From Lysobacteraceae bacterium (GTDB lineage: Bacteria > Pseudomonadota > Gammaproteobacteria > Xanthomonadales > Rhodanobacteraceae), in contig JAGWIC010000009.1 of assembly GCA_028866435.1 (NCBI GenBank), positions 1 through 53,868 of the forward strand: 53,868 nt of DNA, given 5' to 3'. A program made the position numbers and the translations under genes. Below the pieces are notes generated by a model. It did not search any database. It was not told the origin of the DNA and saw only the letters and a list, made by a program, of their open reading frames with translations. Numbering within the stretch: the first letter of the stretch is position 1; each line of letters begins with the position of its first letter. This document shows positions 45,457 through 53,351 of this stretch, piece by piece.

Positions 45457-47154
45457 GTGAAACCACTGAACATCTTGCGCAAGACCAGCCTTTTCGTCGC
45501 CTTGACCGTGCTTGCCGGCGGTGCGCTGGCGACCGATTTTTCACCCGTCACCACGGCGCGCCTGTCCGACGCCGCCCACGACAACGGCTGGCTGATGTAC
45601 CGGCGCGACTATGCCAGCAACGGCTATGCGCCCTTCAAGCAGATCAACACCGGCAACGTCAGCGGCCTGAAGCAGGTCTGGGACTACAAGACCGGCTTCC
45701 AGCAGGGACATGAGGCTCCGGCGATCGTCAACGGCGATTACCTCTACATCACCACGCCGAAGGACGAGCTGATCGCGTTCCAGGCCAGCACCGGCAAGCA
45801 GCTGTGGAAGTACCAGCACGACCTGTCCCAGGTGGGCCTGAAGACGGTGTGCTGCGACGTGGTCAACCGTGGCGTGGCGTTGTACGGCGACAACGTCTAC
45901 ATGGCGACGCTGGACAACTACGTGGTGGCGCTGGACGGCCGTACCGGCAAGGTGGTCTGGAAGAAGCAACTGATCCCGGCCGACGTCGGCTATGCGATGA
46001 CGCTCGCGCCGCTGGTGGTCAAGGGCAAGGTGATCGTCGGCGAGTCCGGTGGCGAATACGGCGCGCGCGGCTTCATCGAGGCGCTGGACGCCAGGACCGG
46101 CAAGGAGGTGTGGAAGCGGTACACGATCCCGGCGCCGAACGAACCCGGTGGCAAGACCTGGCCCAAGGGCGCCTACAAGACCGGCGGTGGCGGCGCCTGG
46201 CTGACCGGCAGTTACGACGCGGCCACCGACACGCTGTTCTGGGGTGTCGGCAACCCCGGCCCCTGGCTGGCCACGCTGCGCCCGGGCGACAACCTGTACA
46301 CCGATTCGGTGATCGCCATGAATCCGGCCAACGGCAAGATCAAGTGGCATTTCCAGTACACCCCGAACGACACCTGGGACTACGACGGCACCAACGAGAC
46401 GGTGCTCACCGACATCAACTACCAGGGCAAGGCGTACAAGGCCATCGTCAGCGCCAGTCGCAATGGCTGGTTCTATGCGATCAATCGCCTGAACGGCAAG
46501 CTGATCTACATGAAGAAGTTCGCCACCGCCACCTCGGTCACCGGCGAGAAGGACGGCAAGGTCACTACCGACCCGGCCCTGCGCCCAACCGTGGACAAGC
46601 AGGTGCTGACCTGCCCCAGCTTCCTCGGCGGCAAGAACTGGTGGCCGATCTCGGTGGATCCGCAGACCCACCTGGCCTACGTGCCGACCATGCACACCTG
46701 CATGACGATCAAGGGCACCACGGTGAGCTACAAGGCCGGCCTGCCGTTCCTCGGCGAATCGTTCAAGGTGGTCGCCGACCCCGCGTTCAAGGGGCAGTGG
46801 GGCGAAGTGCAGGCGATCGACGTCAACACCGGCGAGCAGGTGTGGAACCATCCGTCGGCGCTGCCGTGGAACAGCGGCATGCTCAGCACGGCTGGCGGCC
46901 TGGTCTTCTCGGGCGGCGCGGATGGCCATCTGTATGCGTTCGATGCGAAGTCCGGCAAGGTGCTGTGGAAGAGCCCCGAGCTGAGCTCCGGTATCGAGAG
47001 CGTGCCCAGCACCTGGAAGGTCGACGGCAAGCAATACGTCAGCGTCTACGCGGGCTGGGGCGGTGCCACGCCGATCTGGGGTGGCGACATGGCCTCCGAC
47101 CCGGCCGTCACCAATATTCCTCTGGGTGGCCACCTGTACGTGTTCGCGCTTTGA
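45457..47154 (+). CDS. PQQ-dependent alcohol dehydrogenase with lanthanide-type metal motif
   Basis: The protein is 565 residues. Start GTG 45457 is supported by GGGAGAAAGAA directly upstream and by an immediate signal peptide (to about residue 25, GGALA). The eight-bladed propeller of quinoprotein dehydrogenases is evident, with W-motifs such as TGKQLWKYQ and TGKVVWKKQ. The vicinal disulfide Cys132-Cys133, a Glu in GGEYGARG, and the catalytic Asp308 in DTWDYDGTNE are present. Asp310, two residues after the catalytic Asp, is the extra metal ligand seen in lanthanide enzymes (XoxF, PedH/ExaF). Calcium enzymes usually have Ala, Ser or Thr there. It should oxidise primary alcohols in the periplasm and give electrons to a c-type cytochrome; one is fused to the next gene's product. 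Confidence 0.93.
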   Translation: MKPLNILRKTSLFVALTVLAGGALATDFSPVTTARLSDAAHDNGWLMYRRDYASNGYAPFKQINTGNVSGLKQVWDYKTGFQQGHEAPAIVNGDYLYITTPKDELIAFQASTGKQLWKYQHDLSQVGLKTVCCDVVNRGVALYGDNVYMATLDNYVVALDGRTGKVVWKKQLIPADVGYAMTLAPLVVKGKVIVGESGGEYGARGFIEALDARTGKEVWKRYTIPAPNEPGGKTWPKGAYKTGGGGAWLTGSYDAATDTLFWGVGNPGPWLATLRPGDNLYTDSVIAMNPANGKIKWHFQYTPNDTWDYDGTNETVLTDINYQGKAYKAIVSASRNGWFYAINRLNGKLIYMKKFATATSVTGEKDGKVTTDPALRPTVDKQVLTCPSFLGGKNWWPISVDPQTHLAYVPTMHTCMTIKGTTVSYKAGLPFLGESFKVVADPAFKGQWGEVQAIDVNTGEQVWNHPSALPWNSGMLSTAGGLVFSGGADGHLYAFDAKSGKVLWKSPELSSGIESVPSTWKVDGKQYVSVYAGWGGATPIWGGDMASDPAVTNIPLGGHLYVFAL

Positions 47155-47170
47155 CCGGAGGAGTTTGAAC

Positions 47171-48424
47171 ATGAGCAGGTCTACAAGAAAAGCCGGGTTG
47201 AAACTGTGCCTCATCGGACTGGCCGCCGTACTTATGTACGGCGGCACCGCCGCGGCGGGCGTGCTTTCGGTATGCATCGACAAGAGCAGCCCGGGTGCAA
47301 GCATGGACTACGGCGTGGCCCGTGCCGTTGCCGCGCAGCAGGGAAATACGCTGAAGGTCCACGAGTTCGATGGCAGTGGCAGCGGCGACGACGGCTTCCC
47401 CGCCAGGCAGTTCAACAAACTTGCCCACGACAGTTGTGCACTGGTGCTTGGCTATCCGATCGACGCCGACGAGAAATCGGTGTTGCCCGGTCTGCACGCC
47501 ACGGCGCCGTATGGCCACACCGGTTTCGTGCTGGTCACGGCGAAGGGCAGCAAGGCCACCGACCTCGATCAGCTCCCCAGCCACACCAGCGTCGCGGTGA
47601 CCTACCAGACCACGCCCAACCTGTACTTCATCGATCACCCGCAGCTGCAGGCCGATGTCCATTTGAGCAACGAGGACGCGCTCAAGGCACTGGAGCAGAA
47701 CAAGGTGCACGCGGCGATGCTGTGGCAGCCGACCGTGGTGAAGTACCTGTCGCAACGACGCGAGGCGGGTCGCTTCGCCTACCACGAACTGCACGAGCCG
47801 CATGCGCAGTTCAACCTGGTGGCGTTGTACGACAGCGGGAATGCGTCGGTGGCGGCGGCCTTCGACAAGTCGATCGCCAGCATGACGGCATCGGGTGAAC
47901 TGGCGCGGATCCTCGCGTTGTATGCGGAGACCGGGCCGGCGCAGCCGATGGTCCATGTGGCGGTTCACGGCCGACCCGGGTCGGCGTGGTGGCGGCCGCG
48001 GACGCGGCGGACCGCGGACCGCAGCTGCGGTTCGGCGGAACTCAAGCGCAGGCATGCCACGGCATCCAGGGCTCACGCCGCTGCATTGCCGAAGCTGTTC
48101 ACCGATGCGCAGGCGACCGAGGGCAAGGAGAAATTTCTCGCCATCTGCGCACGATGCCATGGTCCCGCGCTGGAGGGGCGGGTCGGTCCCGCGCTGAAGG
48201 GGCCGAATTTCGCCTCGGCGAAAGCGGACTTCCACGTCGGCGATGTCTTCACCATCGTTTCGCAGAACATGCCGGCGACCGCGCCCGGCACCCTGGAACA
48301 CCAGGACTACGTGAAGATCATGGCCTTCCTGCTGCGGGAAAATGGCTATCCTGCAGGAAAGAAGGCGCTGACTTACGATGAGGCGAAGGCCTCGAAGGTG
48401 GAACTGCGCTATCACGGCACCTGA
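47171..48424 (+). CDS. XoxJ/MxaJ-like periplasmic binding domain fused to a XoxG-like cytochrome c
   Basis: The protein is 417 residues. GGAGGAG lies 7 nt before the ATG and a signal peptide spans residues 1-29. Residues about 30-260 resemble family 3 solute-binding proteins of the MxaJ/XoxJ kind (VLSVCIDKSSPGASMDYGVA, CALVLGYPIDADEK, VAVTYQTTPNLYF, AAMLWQPTVVKYL). Residues about 310-417 are a class I cytochrome c with one heme site, Cys326-Ala-Arg-Cys329-His330, and a probable axial Met367 in QNMPATAPG. XoxJ binds or activates the apo-dehydrogenase; XoxG accepts its electrons. In methylotrophs they are separate genes; here one chain would do both. The Arg-rich linker (about 265-310) looks odd and may reflect compensating frameshifts. 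It lies 16 bp after the dehydrogenase gene, so the two are one operon. Confidence 0.88.
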   Translation: MSRSTRKAGLKLCLIGLAAVLMYGGTAAAGVLSVCIDKSSPGASMDYGVARAVAAQQGNTLKVHEFDGSGSGDDGFPARQFNKLAHDSCALVLGYPIDADEKSVLPGLHATAPYGHTGFVLVTAKGSKATDLDQLPSHTSVAVTYQTTPNLYFIDHPQLQADVHLSNEDALKALEQNKVHAAMLWQPTVVKYLSQRREAGRFAYHELHEPHAQFNLVALYDSGNASVAAAFDKSIASMTASGELARILALYAETGPAQPMVHVAVHGRPGSAWWRPRTRRTADRSCGSAELKRRHATASRAHAAALPKLFTDAQATEGKEKFLAICARCHGPALEGRVGPALKGPNFASAKADFHVGDVFTIVSQNMPATAPGTLEHQDYVKIMAFLLRENGYPAGKKALTYDEAKASKVELRYHGT

Positions 48425-48448
48425 GCCGGGACGGCAACCAGCGGCATG

Positions 48449-48483
48449 CCGCGGGGTGCAGCGTCATGACCTGCACTCCGCGG
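48449..48483 (+). terminator. Hairpin between the fusion gene and pqqU: terminator or attenuator
   Basis: CCGCGGGGTGCAG (48449-48461) pairs with CTGCACTCCGCGG (48471-48483) with one G-T pair and a 9-nt loop. TTCTTTTTG follows 7 nt after the stem. The distance to the T-run is longer than ideal, so reduced read-through rather than full termination is plausible. Confidence 0.6.
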
Positions 48484-48516
48484 TATGACTTCTTTTTGTA
48501 CCAGCGGGAGTTTCAT

Positions 48517-50730
48517 ATGAAGGACACGGGAGGAAACGCACAAAAGGCAGGCGAGGGCGCTTTCCGCAAGCCACGAGCCGAGGCTTGCGGCACGCTGCTT
48601 CTGCTTTGCCTCGGGCTGGCCGCGCAGGCAGCCCGGGCCAGCGAGCCGTCACCGGCTGCGCCCCAGGACCCGGCGGCCGGCCAGGCGCCGGTGACGTTGT
48701 CGACGGTGCAGGTCAATGCCAGCCGCCTCGACCTGTCGCCGTTCGACGTTCCCGCCTCGCTGAGCGTCGTCCAGGTGGCGCCCTACCAGGCCGGCCAGCC
48801 CGGCGTGAATCTCTCGGAGGGCCTGGTCGGCGTACCGGGCATCCTCGCCCGCGATCGCCAGAACTATGCCCAGGACGAGCAGATCTCGATCCGCGGCTTC
48901 GGCTCCCGCGCCACCTTCGGCGTGCGCAGCATCCGCCTGTACGTGGACGGCATTCCGGCCACCCTGCCGGACGGCCAGGGCCAGGTGTCGCATTTCAATC
49001 TCGACAGCGCCGAACGGATCGAGGTGCTGCGCGGGCCGTTCTCCGTGCTGTACGGCAACGCGGCCGGCGGCGTGGTGCAGATCTGGAGCGCGGACGGCAC
49101 GCCCACGCCGTTGACCACGCTGGGCGTGAGTGCCGGCAGCAACGACAGTTTCCGCTACAGCGCCGACACCCGCGGAACCATCGGGCCGGTCGACTACAAC
49201 ATTGCCGGGTCGTTGTTCCTGTCGGGTGGTTACCGCCGGCACAGCCGGGTCCATCGCGAGTCGGACAACGCCAAGTTCGGCATCGACCTGGGCCACCAGA
49301 AGAAACTCACCATCGTCTTGAACCGGCTCAACCAGCCGCTGTCGCAGGATCCGCTGGGCCTGACCCAGGCGCAGGTCGATGCCGATCCGCGCCAGGCGAC
49401 CGCCGTGGCCGGGGAGTACAACACGCGCAAAAGCATCCTGCAGAACCAGCTCGGCGCGATCTTCGAGCAGCCGTTGAGCGACGACGACCAGCTGCGGGCG
49501 ATGGCCTACTACGGCCATCGAAGCATCGTCCAGTACCTGTCCATTCCGACCTTCGCCCAGGCCAGTCCGCTGTCGTCGGGCGGGGTGATCGACCTCGGCA
49601 CCAAATACGGCGGTGCCGATGCGCGCTGGACCCATCGCGGCCAGCTGGGCGGGCGCGATTACGAGTTCGTGCTGGGGGCCAGCGGCGATGCGCAGGCCCA
49701 GCACCGGCTCGGCTACAACGACTTCGTCGGCAGCACCCTCGGTGTGATGGGCCAGTTGCGGCGCAACGAGGACGACAACGTCAACAGCGTCGACGAATAC
49801 GCGCAGTGGTATTGGCACTTTGCCGACCGCTGGTCGTTGTTGCTGGGTGCGCGGCACGACGAGGTGCGCTTCAGCTCGCACGATTTCTACGTCACGCCGC
49901 GCAACCCGGACAACAGCGGCGGGGTCAGCTACGGCGGCACCACACCGGTGGCCGGGCTGGACTTCCGCCCCAGCGGGCATCTGCGCCTGTACGCCAGCTA
50001 CGGCAAGGGCTTCGAGACGCCGAGCTTCAACGAGCTGGGCTATCGCAGCGACGGCCTGCCGGGGCTGGCCCTGAACCTGCGGCCGGCACGCAGCAGCAAC
50101 ATGGAGCTGGGCGCGAAGTGGAAGATCACCCCGATGCTTGAGTTCGATGCGGCGGCCTTCCGTTCGAATACACACGACGAGCTGGCCATCGAAAGCAACT
50201 CGAGCGGCCGTTCCACCTACCAGAACGTGGGCGATACGCGGCGGCAGGGTTTCGAGTCGTCATTGACCGGCAAGCTTGCCGAAGACTGGCAGATCAGTGC
50301 CGGCGTCACCCACCTGCGGGCGCAATTCCTGAGCGCCTTCAATACCTGCTTCAGCGCCCCATGCCTGGTGCCCAAGCTGCCGGTGGCGGCGGGTTCGCGG
50401 ATGCCGGGCGTGCCTGAAAACTACGGCTCGCTGCGAGTGCAGCATGGCGCCGACCTGGGCTGGCACGAAGGCATCGACCTGACCGGGGTGGGCTCGGTCA
50501 CGGTCAACGATACCGACACCCAGCGTGCGGCTGGCTATGGCCTGATCGGCCTGGATACCAGCTACACGTTCGCCCTTGGCGGCAGTTCACGCCTTCAGCT
50601 GAGTGCGCGCGTGGACAACCTGGCCGACCGCCGCTATATCGGCTCGGTCATCGTCAACGACGGCAACGGGCGCTATTTCGAGCCCGGCCCGGACCGTACC
50701 TGGATGCTCGGCGCGCATCTGACCTTCTGA
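48517..50730 (+). CDS. pqqU: TonB-dependent receptor, PqqU (YncD) type: probable PQQ importer
   Basis: The protein is 737 residues. ATG 48517 has GGGAG 6 nt upstream, and a signal segment follows (LLLLCLGLAAQAARA). The plug domain contains ARDRQNYAQDEQISIRGFGS and LYVDGIPATLPDGQGQ; the barrel ends in Phe. These blocks, together with RYIGSVIVNDGNGRYFEPGP near the end, closely match E. coli YncD as I remember it. YncD has been shown to import pyrroloquinoline quinone and renamed PqqU. Placement 92 bp after a PQQ dehydrogenase unit, with no pqq synthesis genes in the window, supports PQQ uptake here. Energy would come from TonB-ExbBD encoded elsewhere. Confidence 0.88.
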   Translation: MKDTGGNAQKAGEGAFRKPRAEACGTLLLLCLGLAAQAARASEPSPAAPQDPAAGQAPVTLSTVQVNASRLDLSPFDVPASLSVVQVAPYQAGQPGVNLSEGLVGVPGILARDRQNYAQDEQISIRGFGSRATFGVRSIRLYVDGIPATLPDGQGQVSHFNLDSAERIEVLRGPFSVLYGNAAGGVVQIWSADGTPTPLTTLGVSAGSNDSFRYSADTRGTIGPVDYNIAGSLFLSGGYRRHSRVHRESDNAKFGIDLGHQKKLTIVLNRLNQPLSQDPLGLTQAQVDADPRQATAVAGEYNTRKSILQNQLGAIFEQPLSDDDQLRAMAYYGHRSIVQYLSIPTFAQASPLSSGGVIDLGTKYGGADARWTHRGQLGGRDYEFVLGASGDAQAQHRLGYNDFVGSTLGVMGQLRRNEDDNVNSVDEYAQWYWHFADRWSLLLGARHDEVRFSSHDFYVTPRNPDNSGGVSYGGTTPVAGLDFRPSGHLRLYASYGKGFETPSFNELGYRSDGLPGLALNLRPARSSNMELGAKWKITPMLEFDAAAFRSNTHDELAIESNSSGRSTYQNVGDTRRQGFESSLTGKLAEDWQISAGVTHLRAQFLSAFNTCFSAPCLVPKLPVAAGSRMPGVPENYGSLRVQHGADLGWHEGIDLTGVGSVTVNDTDTQRAAGYGLIGLDTSYTFALGGSSRLQLSARVDNLADRRYIGSVIVNDGNGRYFEPGPDRTWMLGAHLTF

Positions 50731-50752
50731 GCGGACCTATCGGAGACCCTTC

Positions 50753-51136
50753 ATGCCTGATCTGGAACCTGTTGCGAAAGTGCTCGCCACCGCCTCGGCC
50801 GAGGCGTTGATCGAGCGCCTGCGTGACCAGCATGGCGCCTTGCTTTTCCACCAGTCGGGCGGTTGCTGCGACGGCTCCTCGCCGATGTGCTACCCGCAGG
50901 ACGACTTCATCGTCGGCGACCGCGACGTGAAGCTGGGCGAAATCGCCGGCGCGCCGTTCTACATGACGCCCTCGCAGTACGAATACTGGAAGCACACGCA
51001 ACTGATCATCGACGTGGTCGAGGGCCGCGGCGGCATGTTTTCGCTGGAGAACGGCCAGGGCGTGCGCTTCCTCACCCGTTCGCGCCTTTTCAGCGACGAC
51101 GAAATCGCGCAACTGATGCAGCAGGGGCGCTTCTGA
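50753..51136 (+). CDS. DUF779 family protein
   Basis: The protein is 127 residues. The conserved Cys block GGCCDGSSPMCYP and the segment FYMTPSQYEYWKHTQLIIDV define DUF779. Genes of this family commonly sit beside acetaldehyde or alcohol dehydrogenase genes, which fits this locus. It is probably a small metal- or ligand-binding protein of the cytoplasm; its function is not established. It lies 22 bp after pqqU and is likely in the same transcript. Confidence 0.9.
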   Translation: MPDLEPVAKVLATASAEALIERLRDQHGALLFHQSGGCCDGSSPMCYPQDDFIVGDRDVKLGEIAGAPFYMTPSQYEYWKHTQLIIDVVEGRGGMFSLENGQGVRFLTRSRLFSDDEIAQLMQQGRF

Positions 51137-51141
51137 GCGAA

Positions 51142-51167
51142 GCGGCCGGGTGTTCCCGCCCGGCCGC
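51142..51167 (+). terminator. GC stem-loop after the DUF779 gene
   Basis: GCGGCCGGG (51142-51150) and CCCGGCCGC (51159-51167) pair perfectly with an 8-nt loop, 6 bp after the stop. No strong T-run follows. It could end the alcohol-oxidation transcript. Confidence 0.5.
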
Positions 51168-51172
51168 CGGCG

Positions 51173-51316
51173 CTATTTCAGGCGCTTGTCCATCCAGTCG
51201 ATCCGGCGGCGGCAGACGTCGTCGGTGCGCACGGTGCCCCTGGGAAAGTGCATCGATGCCAGCTGCGCCCGGCACGCGTTCGGGAGTCGATCGAGCGGCT
51301 CCGGTGGGAGTAGCAT
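51173..51316 (-). CDS. Possible small protein (47 residues) or gene remnant
   Basis: The minus strand has an ATG at 51316 with GGAG six bases upstream and reads through to TAG at 51173-51175. The peptide ends VCRRRIDWMDKRLK, which resembles the C-terminal tail of some hydrolases, so it may be a remnant rather than a gene. Nothing more can be said. Confidence 0.3.
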   Translation of the reverse strand: MLLPPEPLDRLPNACRAQLASMHFPRGTVRTDDVCRRRIDWMDKRLK

Positions 51317-51346
51317 TCGCGGCTCCACATCCATCGCGGCGGGCCC

Positions 51347-51553
51347 ATGTTCAACGCATCGACACTCTGGTGGGGCATGCTGTTCGGCTCGATCGGGCTG
51401 GGCTTCTTCATTTACGGCAAGAAGCAGCAGGCGATCGTGCCGCTGGCCAGCGGCGTGGCGCTGATGGTGTTTCCCTATTTCGTCAGCGGCACCGCATGGC
51501 TGGTCCTGATCGGCGCGGCGCTGATCGCCGTGCCGTATTTCGTGCGGCTCTGA
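51347..51553 (+). CDS. Small membrane protein
   Basis: The protein is 68 residues with two or three hydrophobic helices (about 5-22, 28-46, 48-65) and a GKKQQA turn between the first two. Similar proteins of this length occur in Xanthomonadales and are sometimes loosely named amino-acid transport proteins; no function is shown. It starts 30 bp from the divergent small open frame. Confidence 0.7.
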   Translation: MFNASTLWWGMLFGSIGLGFFIYGKKQQAIVPLASGVALMVFPYFVSGTAWLVLIGAALIAVPYFVRL

Positions 51554-51644
51554 CGCGCGCAGGCTGCTGTGCCCTCCAGCGGGTGTCGTGCCCGCCGGGG
51601 GATGTGTCCAGTCTTCGCCCCGTCGGGCCAGGCGCGGCGACAGC

Positions 51645-51770
51645 TCAACGCATCCAGTTCCCGCAGCGCAAGCCGGGCACGCTTCGAAACTCGCGCAGGT
51701 TGTCCGTCACCAGCACCAGCTCGCCGTCGCGCGGGAGCACTTCCACTTCCTCCAGATTGAAGCGGTGCGG
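51645..51770 (-). pseudogene. Decayed VapC-type PIN toxin fragment
   Basis: The minus strand ends ...VLVTDNLREFRSVPGLRCGNW then MR and TGA. This closely matches the conserved C-terminus of VapC toxins (LVTnNlrEFeRVPGLrvenW). Just before it, FNLEEVEVLPRD resembles a mid-protein VapC segment, so the central part with catalytic residues seems deleted. No start codon or antitoxin gene is present. It lies beside tRNA-Ala. Confidence 0.6.
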
Positions 51771-51786
51771 TACGTCGCCCAAAGAA

Positions 51787-51808
51787 AAACCGCGCCGTGG
51801 CGCGGTTT
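51787..51808 (-). terminator. Rho-independent terminator of tRNA-Ala
   Basis: AAACCGCGCC and GGCGCGGTTT pair perfectly with a 2-nt loop; on the minus strand TTTTTCTTT follows the stem. It lies 35 bp past the tRNA 3' end. Confidence 0.85.
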
Positions 51809-51842
51809 CCGGGGTGTTGCGTGACGCTGCTGGATATACACG

Positions 51843-51918
51843 TGGTGGAGCGGATGGGGATCGAACCCACGACCTTCGCGATGCGAACGCGACGCTCTCC
51901 CAGCTGAGCTACCGCCCC
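51843..51918 (-). tRNA. tRNA-Ala (anticodon CGC)
   Basis: The 76-nt minus-strand sequence has acceptor stem GGGGCGG / CCGCTCC (one G-T pair), D arm GCTCAGCTGGGAGAGC, anticodon stem TCGCG / CGCGA with loop TTCGCAT, T loop with GTTCGATCC, and encoded ACCA. Anticodon CGC reads GCG. Confidence 0.97.
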
Positions 51919-51980
51919 ACGTGAGCGGCGAATGTTAGCAGTGTGCGGGGCGGTTCGCCAAGAGCCGGAGCGAGGCCCGT

Positions 51981-53096
51981 TCAACCCGGCAGCAGGTTGA
52001 GCAGGTCGTCGTGCAGCAGCTCACGGCGCCAGCCATCGAGGAACTCGGGCCATTCGTTGGTGACTGCGTACTCCTCCAGCACCTTGCGCGGGCACAGCAG
52101 GCCCGCGGGCAGGTCGAGCTCGGCGGCTCGCGCGTCGACCAGCTGCTTCATCGCGGCCAGCGCCTGCTTGGCCGCACCCTGCGGATGGGCGGGGATGCTG
52201 GCGGTCGCGGCGATGTCCTCGGCGGTGATGGCCTTGATCAGCAGCTCGAACAGGTCGTTGCGCTGGGCCGAGCGCAGCGCGCGCTGACCGCGGCAGCGCT
52301 GTTCGAGCTCGGCCAGGGTGGCCGGTGGCTGTTGCGCCAGGTTCATGGCCAGGTTGTCATCGAGCAGCCATGGGCGCGGCACGTCGAAGCGGCGTGCACT
52401 GCGGTCGCGCCACTGCAGCAGCAGGCGCAGCCTGGCCTGCCGGGCCTCGCTCCATTCGGCCGCGCCGCGCATCGCGCGCTGCGGCTGCGGGTCGCCGTCG
52501 CGGTGGCTGGCACGCGCCTTGAGACGGGCGCAATCCTCGGCGTGCCACGCGCTGCGGCCACGTTGCCGCAGGCGCTCGGCCAGTTGCTCGTGGATGCGCT
52601 TCAGGTACACCACGTCCAGCACGGCGTAGCTGCGTTGCGAATCGGTGAGGGGACGCTGCAGCCAGTCCGAACGCGTTTCGCCCTTGTCCAGCTCCACGCC
52701 GATCAGCTCGGCCACCAGCGCGCGATAGCTGATGCCCAGGCCCATGCCGACGAAGGCCGCGGCGATCTGCGTGTCGAACAAGGTGGCGGGGCCGTCGGGC
52801 AGCAGCGGCGCGAGCGTTTCCAGATCCTCGCCGGCGCTGTGCATCACGGTCACCGCCGGTCCGCTGCCGAGCAGCGGCTGCAGACAGTTGCCGATCTCGA
52901 ACGCGAGCGGGTCGAGCAGCGCGTAGCGGCCGTTCCAGCCCAGCTGCAGCAGGGCCAGCTGGGGGTAGAACGTATTGCGGCGCATGAATTCCGTATCCAG
53001 GCCGATGGCGGCGTCCGCGGGCAGGCCGGCGAGCCAGTCCTGCAGCGTGTCGCGATGATCGATCCAGTCGGCGGCAGGTGTTTCGGGCAACGGCAT
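51981..53096 (-). CDS. rnd: Ribonuclease D
   Basis: The protein is about 371 residues, close to E. coli RNase D. ATG 53096 is chosen because AAGGA lies 6 nt before it; upstream ATGs at 53099 and 53123 are also in frame. The DEDD exonuclease motifs are AIGLDTEF, HSAGEDLETL and the Tyr-Asp of SYAVLDVVYL. An HRDC domain follows (about 205-290). It trims the 3' ends of tRNA precursors and other small RNAs. Confidence 0.95.
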   Translation of the reverse strand: MPLPETPAADWIDHRDTLQDWLAGLPADAAIGLDTEFMRRNTFYPQLALLQLGWNGRYALLDPLAFEIGNCLQPLLGSGPAVTVMHSAGEDLETLAPLLPDGPATLFDTQIAAAFVGMGLGISYRALVAELIGVELDKGETRSDWLQRPLTDSQRSYAVLDVVYLKRIHEQLAERLRQRGRSAWHAEDCARLKARASHRDGDPQPQRAMRGAAEWSEARQARLRLLLQWRDRSARRFDVPRPWLLDDNLAMNLAQQPPATLAELEQRCRGQRALRSAQRNDLFELLIKAITAEDIAATASIPAHPQGAAKQALAAMKQLVDARAAELDLPAGLLCPRKVLEEYAVTNEWPEFLDGWRRELLHDDLLNLLPG

Positions 53097-53163
53097 CATC
53101 GATCCTTGCAAGGTGGCGGGCATGAATGGCCCGGTCGGCAGGCGCTGCCGATGTTCAGCGGCG

Positions 53164-53190
53164 CACGATAACAGGCCGCGCGTTATCGTG
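53164..53190. promoter_or_regulatory. Perfect inverted repeat upstream of rnd
   Basis: CACGATAAC (53164-53172) and GTTATCGTG (53182-53190) are perfect 9-bp arms around a 9-nt centre. The AT-rich arms stand out in a GC-rich context. The position, 68 bp before rnd and 162 bp before the last open frame, fits an operator or a small hairpin. Confidence 0.45.
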
Positions 53191-53351
53191 AGCTAAGGGC
53201 GGGCCACCGCAAAGGCGGTGTGCACCGGCTCAATTCGTCGCGCCGGGTGCACTAAACTCCCACACGGGTCGATCTCCCGCCTCGTCGCATGGGCGAGGGC
53301 CGCCCCGCTGGCGGCGGTCGACATTTCACTGGCTTTCGAGGACATCCATTC

